Shown here in pieces: positions 59,617-64,000 of a DNA stretch of 64,000 nucleotides. The DNA comes from Heterodera schachtii (taxonomy: Eukaryota > Nematoda > Chromadorea > Rhabditida > Heteroderidae). Under the pieces are notes generated by a model that saw only the letters and a list, made by a program, of their open reading frames with translations, had not been told where the DNA came from and did not search any database. The DNA lies in NCBI GenBank assembly GCA_023374025.1, contig SIJG01000044.1, forward strand, positions 563,011 to 627,010, written 5' to 3'. The position numbers and the translations under genes are program-made. Within the stretch, counting starts at the first letter, position 1. Each line of letters begins with the position of its first letter.

Positions 59617-60133
59617 TTTTAGACCCAAAAGTCGAAACTCCAAAATTTTCCACTTTACTTATTGTCGAAAAAAGAAAATTCATTATTTTTGAAATTCAAA
59701 TTTGTGACTCAAAGTTGTGCAAATGGCAATCTGATGGCATTAATTCGAGAAGCAGTAGAAAACAGAATTTTTATGCTTTCAATTAGTACAAATATTACAA
59801 TGCGTGTGTGTTTTGACTTTCACTGTCGAGATCACATAGCACTTTTCAAACATTACCAAATTTTGCAAAATTGCTATAGATAAACTTAATGGCTATCGTA
59901 ATTGAGCATTAATTAATCATCGGGTCAAAATGCCTATATAAAGGGAAAGGTTCGAAGAAAGTTCTCTCATTTTTGTGTCCGTGCTCACTTTGACCATCAA
60001 ATACCTATGCCATCCCTGGTTTAGAGGGTTATTTGTTTGCACGTATTGTTGTTAAAATTGTCTATAAATTATTACAAATATTGTCAGTTAAGCTGCCGCC
60101 CCCATTTTTTGTAAAAAAATTCAAAAATTTATA

Positions 60134-61061
60134 GGTAAATATGAATCTGAGCTCCCAAACTCAAAAACACCCAAAACCACTTTTATAGGTTTTCTTATGC
60201 GCTGAAAACGATAAAACAATTAAAATTTTTGACGCGCTTCAACTTTAAACCAGTTTTTGAACCGGTTTAAAACTCGAAAAATTGAGGAAAAAGGAGGCCT
60301 CCTGACCTTTTAAAAGGGTCAAACTCAGGCAAATTTGGTATCATTCGACAGCTCTTGACGAGCTTAGTCTAAAATTCAGGGAATGAAGTTAAACGGACGC
60401 CATCCGAGCACTTGGAAAACTGTCCCAGTGAAAAGTGACACTTCAGCACAAAAGAATAAAGGATGGATTAATTTGACAAGCTAACTTTCGCAAAAGGGAG
60501 CATGCGAAGACGGAGCAAGTAGTGGGGCGAGACGGAGGGCGGAGGAAAAAGTCTGACGAGCGCCACAGGCGGTTGACTGCGGGGGCCCGAAGGGCCCCCG
60601 CCAATCAGTCAACCGCCTGCGGATCACGCGCGGACTTCTTCCGTAGCCCGTAGTCTCGCCCCACCTACTGGCCGCCGTAGTCGAGTGTGCGGCGGTTTTT
60701 TAGCGCAATAAGCAAAAAACAAAATTTTTAAAATTTGTAGTTGCGCCAAATTCATTGATTTTGAACTGGTTCAAAAACATATCATTGTCAGATGGCGTCC
60801 GTTTAACTTCATTCCCTGAATTTTAGACTAAGCTCGTCAAGAGCTGTCGAATGATACCAAATTTGCCTGAGTTTGACCCTTTTAAAAGGTCAGGAGGCCT
60901 CCTTTTTCCTCAATTTTTCGAGTTTTAAACCGGTTCAAAAACTGGTTTAAAGTTGAAGCGCGTCAAAAATTTTAATTGTTTTATCGTTTTCAGCGCATAA
61001 GAAAACCTATAAAAGTGGTTTTGGGTGTTTTTGAGTTTGGGAGCTCAGATTCATATTTTCC
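60134..61061. mobile_element. Large-palindrome DNA transposon, non-autonomous
   Basis: 928 bp flanked by AATTTATA at 60126-60133 and 61062-61069. The ends are GGTAAATATGAATCTGAGCT and its partner, ending CAGATTCATATTTTCC. The arms (about 270 bp each) are near-identical inverted copies, including AGGAGGCCTCCTGACC and GACGCCATC. The centre is another palindrome, GGCGGTTGACTGCGGGGGCC, facing its complement across GAAG. An 8-bp duplication and a terminal GG agree with Merlin, but hAT cannot be excluded. No coding capacity. Confidence 0.75.
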
Positions 61062-61476
61062 AATTTATAAACTCATCAAAAAGAAGTTTCTTTTAGAGGT
61101 TTTCGAAGCCGCTGATCAGTGATCACGAATATAACACACATTTCGACCCATTTCGATTTTTTCCGTCAGCAGCTGCCACAAAAAAAAGATTTTTTGAGGG
61201 TGCAACTGCCACCCATGCGCGTTTCTTAAACTTGCCACCGTCCACACTTCAAAAAAAAAATTTTTAAAGTTGAAAAATGTTTTTAAAATTCGGGAATCTA
61301 TAAAAATTCCGGAAATTAAATTTTAATGTTACATTTTTTATTTTAGAAATTTGTCTTAGGAAAATTCAATTTTCTTTGAGAATTTTTCGTTGTTCATTAA
61401 GTTTGTTGGAAATTTAATTTTCTCAAAAATTTTCAAAGTAATCTCGAAATTTTAAACATTTTGCCACACTCATCAG

Positions 61477-62029
61477 CAGCAACACTTCAAGCAACGTTCT
61501 CAACGATCACACATCAAGCACCCACAAAACCAGCCCGACAACAGCAACAACAACAGCAATGCGCAACTTCCACCAGAGAACATCGCAACAATACCCACGC
61601 AGAAGATCGTCTTCAACGCGCCTTCGACAGCGGGCGGACCGCCTGGGTGGAGGTGAGTTTGGGCGTGGTGCATTGTCATGCGGAATAACCCCCCGTTTTT
61701 CCATTTAGGTGTTCAACACCGGGACGAAGCGCATCGGCTACGCCTTCAAGACCACCAAGCCGCAGCGCATCGGCGATGCGATCAAGACGACCAAACCGCA
61801 GCGCATCAACGTGAACCCGCCGAACGGAGTCCTCGGCCCAAAGAAGCGCGTCCGCGTGGCCATCTCCTGTGAAGCCTTCGACCCCGGCAGCGAGGAAACC
61901 GAGGGCGACCGTGTGACCGTGGAGTGGACCAACACGCCGGACTCAGACGCCAACGTGTTCAAGCCCGAGTGGTTCCAGGGAGACGGAATGGTGCGCCGCA
62001 TGAACTTGCTGATCGAGTACAACATCTGA
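61477..62029 (+). CDS. Major sperm protein (MSP) domain protein, with a frame break
   Basis: Exons about 61477-61652 and 61709-62029. Exon 1 has the MSP opening strand [14 protein letters not shown] after a Gln/Asn-rich leader with no visible start codon, so the start lies upstream or is lost. The continuation [21 protein letters not shown] is in another frame: one base is missing near 61621-61625. Exon 2 is clean: [55 protein letters not shown], closely following MSP. A segment is duplicated: [20 protein letters not shown], where ordinary MSP has one such strand. MSPs polymerise to drive nematode sperm crawling and also act as signals. Codon use in exon 2 is GC-rich, as in highly expressed genes. 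AATAAA at 62208 is a likely polyadenylation signal. May be a pseudogene or carry a sequencing error. Confidence 0.75.
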
Positions 62030-62527
62030 TGGAAGGATGCTTCGTCACCTCAGCATGGACATGATAGGATCCCATCCCACCGTCCCAACATTGTCATTTT
62101 GTCCCCCATCATGTAATTGTTGTATCTGTATGTAAATTTCTGTGATCATTACTTTAAATGAATGTATATTTAATTGTTGCCAATGTAATTGTATTGTTGT
62201 TGTGCTTAATAAATGCTCATCTGTGCTTCAATTGAAATGGTTTTGTAGGGGGGGGGGGGGGAGGGTGTTAAAATTTCGCGTCTGTTTGGTCGGAGGTTAG
62301 CTCGCGTTGAACTCGGTCTGCTTACTCCTTGTGGTGAATTTTTTGCATGAGTTTTAGACAGTAAAATTGGTCCCTCCTACAAGTCTATCAGGTCACACAT
62401 TTCGTTTGGGATTCGTATGTTAGCCGCCCAAATTTAGAGATAAACTGAAACTCAGAGTGTGCCCTTACTTCTATTTTAATTCTTGAGATAACATTGGTAC
62501 AAAATGACGAGATGAGCGTTCACGTGT
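62030..62527. other. Spacer between MSP gene and F-box promoter
   Basis: Contains the MSP 3' flank, a G run at 62249-62260 and AT-rich DNA. No further feature. Confidence 0.5.
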
Positions 62528-62673
62528 ACCCGAGTATATAAAGCCGACCAAATGCCGTTCCAGACATATCATTTAGCCCATTCATTCCATCCGCATTTGT
62601 TTGATAAATTCTTTTTTCAGTTAATTTCTTTGGGAATTTTATCTAATTTAGTAATTACTAATTACCCTAAAAA
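62528..62673 (+). promoter_or_regulatory. TATA-box promoter and leader of the last F-box gene
   Basis: TACCCGAGTATATAAAGCCG (TATATAAA at 62535-62542) and the following CATTCATTCCATCC leader repeat the block at 49559-49703. The TATA box is 131 bp before the ATG. Confidence 0.7.
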
Positions 62674-63946
62674 ATGTCGCACAATCCAAAAGAAGCGGAG
62701 AAAGAAATGGAAAAAACGATGTAATAATTTATGATTTTCCATGAAATCATTTTGCTTTTCCGTTTTCAGCTTCATCTCTGCCGACTGTTGGTTGGAGGTG
62801 TTCGTTCTGCTTCCACGCTCTCAGCTTGGCTTCGGAATTGCGATGATCAGTCACCGATTTGACTATTTCGTTGACGAACATTTCAAAACTCGCAAATGGA
62901 AATTGGACAAATTGGAAATTCGAAGCAAAATCGGAATAAATGGCGCAAGGAAAATGGAAATTGTCAATTCCAATGGAAAAGCTTTGCCAATCCCTCAAAA
63001 TCCGTTGCCGAAAAAAATCATCGGATTTGGAAGCATTTCGATCAAGTAAAAAAAATGAATTGAATTTATAAATAATTTTGTGACCATTTCTGATTTTCAG
63101 CTTCTTCGACCAAAATGTGCTCACTTTCCTTCGCCGTTTTCACCGTTTTTTCACCAAATGCGAAACAAAAATTCACATTACCACTGAAAATGTTCGAATT
63201 TCGGAGTTCGTTGTGTTCACCATTTGGCCAATGTTCAAGGACACAATTCATGTGATGATTTTCAACCCCATCACTTTTCGTCAAATCCGCCAATTTGCCC
63301 CGTCAATGCTCAACTTTTGTCCGTCCCTTCGTGTTGTTGCTTTTGATGACGGCATTTTGCCTGAATTTCCGCCCGATGACTCTGCCAATGCGTCGGATGG
63401 CCAAGCGGTGACCAAATGGCTGTTCACGCCTAATCCCGACAATTTACCGAAGATGCTCAGCATTGAGAATTTAGCTGTGAACCAATGGTCGACAATAGAG
63501 CAACAAACCAAAGCGGTGATTTGTCCAATTAAATTCGTTTTTAATTATTTTCTTTTCCTTTTTAGGCTTTTTCCGCTGCTTCTTCTCCTGTTTCTTTCGG
63601 CATTTCTGTTGGCTTTCTGTCGTCCGCTTCGCTTTCTTCCGTTGTGCCATTTGAACTGACCAACGAATTAACTAAGGAGAAATTGACACTTTCACAAGAA
63701 TATGTCAATGTCTTTAAGCTTATCCGTTGTTCAATTGCAGCAGGCGATAAGGGAAAATGGATGAAGGAAATGAATGAATTGGTCAGAGGACAAAAGAACA
63801 ACAAAATTGGCATTTTCATCGGAGACGACGGAATCGACAATAAGTGAATAGGTAATTAAAAATCACTGCTAATTTTCTCATTTTTAATTTGTTTTTCTTT
63901 CAGAGTCTTCTCGACGATTTGCCCGGGGCCAAATGGTGATCACTGA
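62674..63946 (+). CDS. F-box-like protein of the nematode-expanded family
   Basis: Exons 62674-62720, 62770-63045, 63101-63515, 63566-63843 and 63904-63946 join in frame (352 aa). Exon 1 is MSHNPKEAEKEMEKT. Exon 2 encodes FISADCWLEVFVLLPRSQLG...MISHRFDYFVDEHFKTRKW. Exon 3 contains FFDQNVLTFLRRFHRFF, IWPMFKDTIHVM, FPPDDSANASDG and KWLFTPNPDNLP. Exon 4 has VVPFELTNELTKEKLTL and IGIFIGDDG. The last exon has changed acceptor phase relative to the gene at 49704, so the tail reads VFSTICPGPNGDH instead of LLDGLPGPSDD. Same exon layout and promoter as that gene; the two are recent duplicates. Presumed Skp1-binding substrate receptor; the substrate is unknown. Confidence 0.8.
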
Positions 63947-64000
63947 TCAGAAACATTAAAAATGAATGAATTTGATGATTGGCTGATTGATGCGATTATT

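Overview
The window is nuclear DNA of a nematode, most like a plant-parasitic tylenchid of the cyst-nematode type. The evidence is AT-rich intron-dense genes, a major sperm protein (MSP) domain gene, a degenerin channel, and several copies of an F-box-like family of the kind known to be expanded in cyst nematodes. The species assignment is an inference. Gene models were built by hand from reading frame, GT/GC-AG junctions and remembered family features; none was checked by alignment.

Layout. 0.3-2.1 kb: 3' end of an SLC12 Na-K-Cl cotransporter (+), tail to tail with a divergent F-box gene (-, 2.3-5.8 kb). 5.8-9.0 kb: G-rich repeats, a hAT-like MITE and a duplicated promoter-containing block. 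9.0-10.3 kb: F-box gene with an unusual hydrophobic first exon. 11.7-12.3 kb: secreted EF-hand protein (-). 13.4-18.0 kb: SLC17-type transporter (-). 20.1-28.1 kb: PMS2 mismatch-repair endonuclease (-). 28.6-29.8 kb: Skp1 (-). 31.0-36.7 kb: divergent mitochondrial acyl-CoA dehydrogenase (+). 37.0-38.2 kb: a foldback-like element. 39.3-48.0 kb: degenerin/ENaC channel (+) with a satellite array in one intron. 49.7-51.0 kb: F-box gene (+). 51.4-54.6 kb: transposon remnants and a decayed F-box copy (-). 55.4-57.9 kb: ubiquitin-conjugating enzyme (+) interrupted inside a coding exon by a complete Merlin-type transposon. 58.9-61.1 kb: two non-autonomous DNA transposons. 61.5-62.0 kb: MSP-domain gene with a frame break. 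62.7-63.9 kb: another F-box gene (+).

Functional links. Skp1, a UBE2D-like E2 and five F-box-like loci lie in one 64 kb window; together these protein types form and serve SCF ubiquitin ligases. Much of the rest is mobile-element debris. Four DNA transposons have clean 8-bp target-site duplications; the Merlin insertion is exact enough that its duplication can be read on both sides. Two elements have arms built from inverted arrays of short tandem repeats. Several introns use GC donors, and three junctions needed to keep frame lack an AG acceptor.
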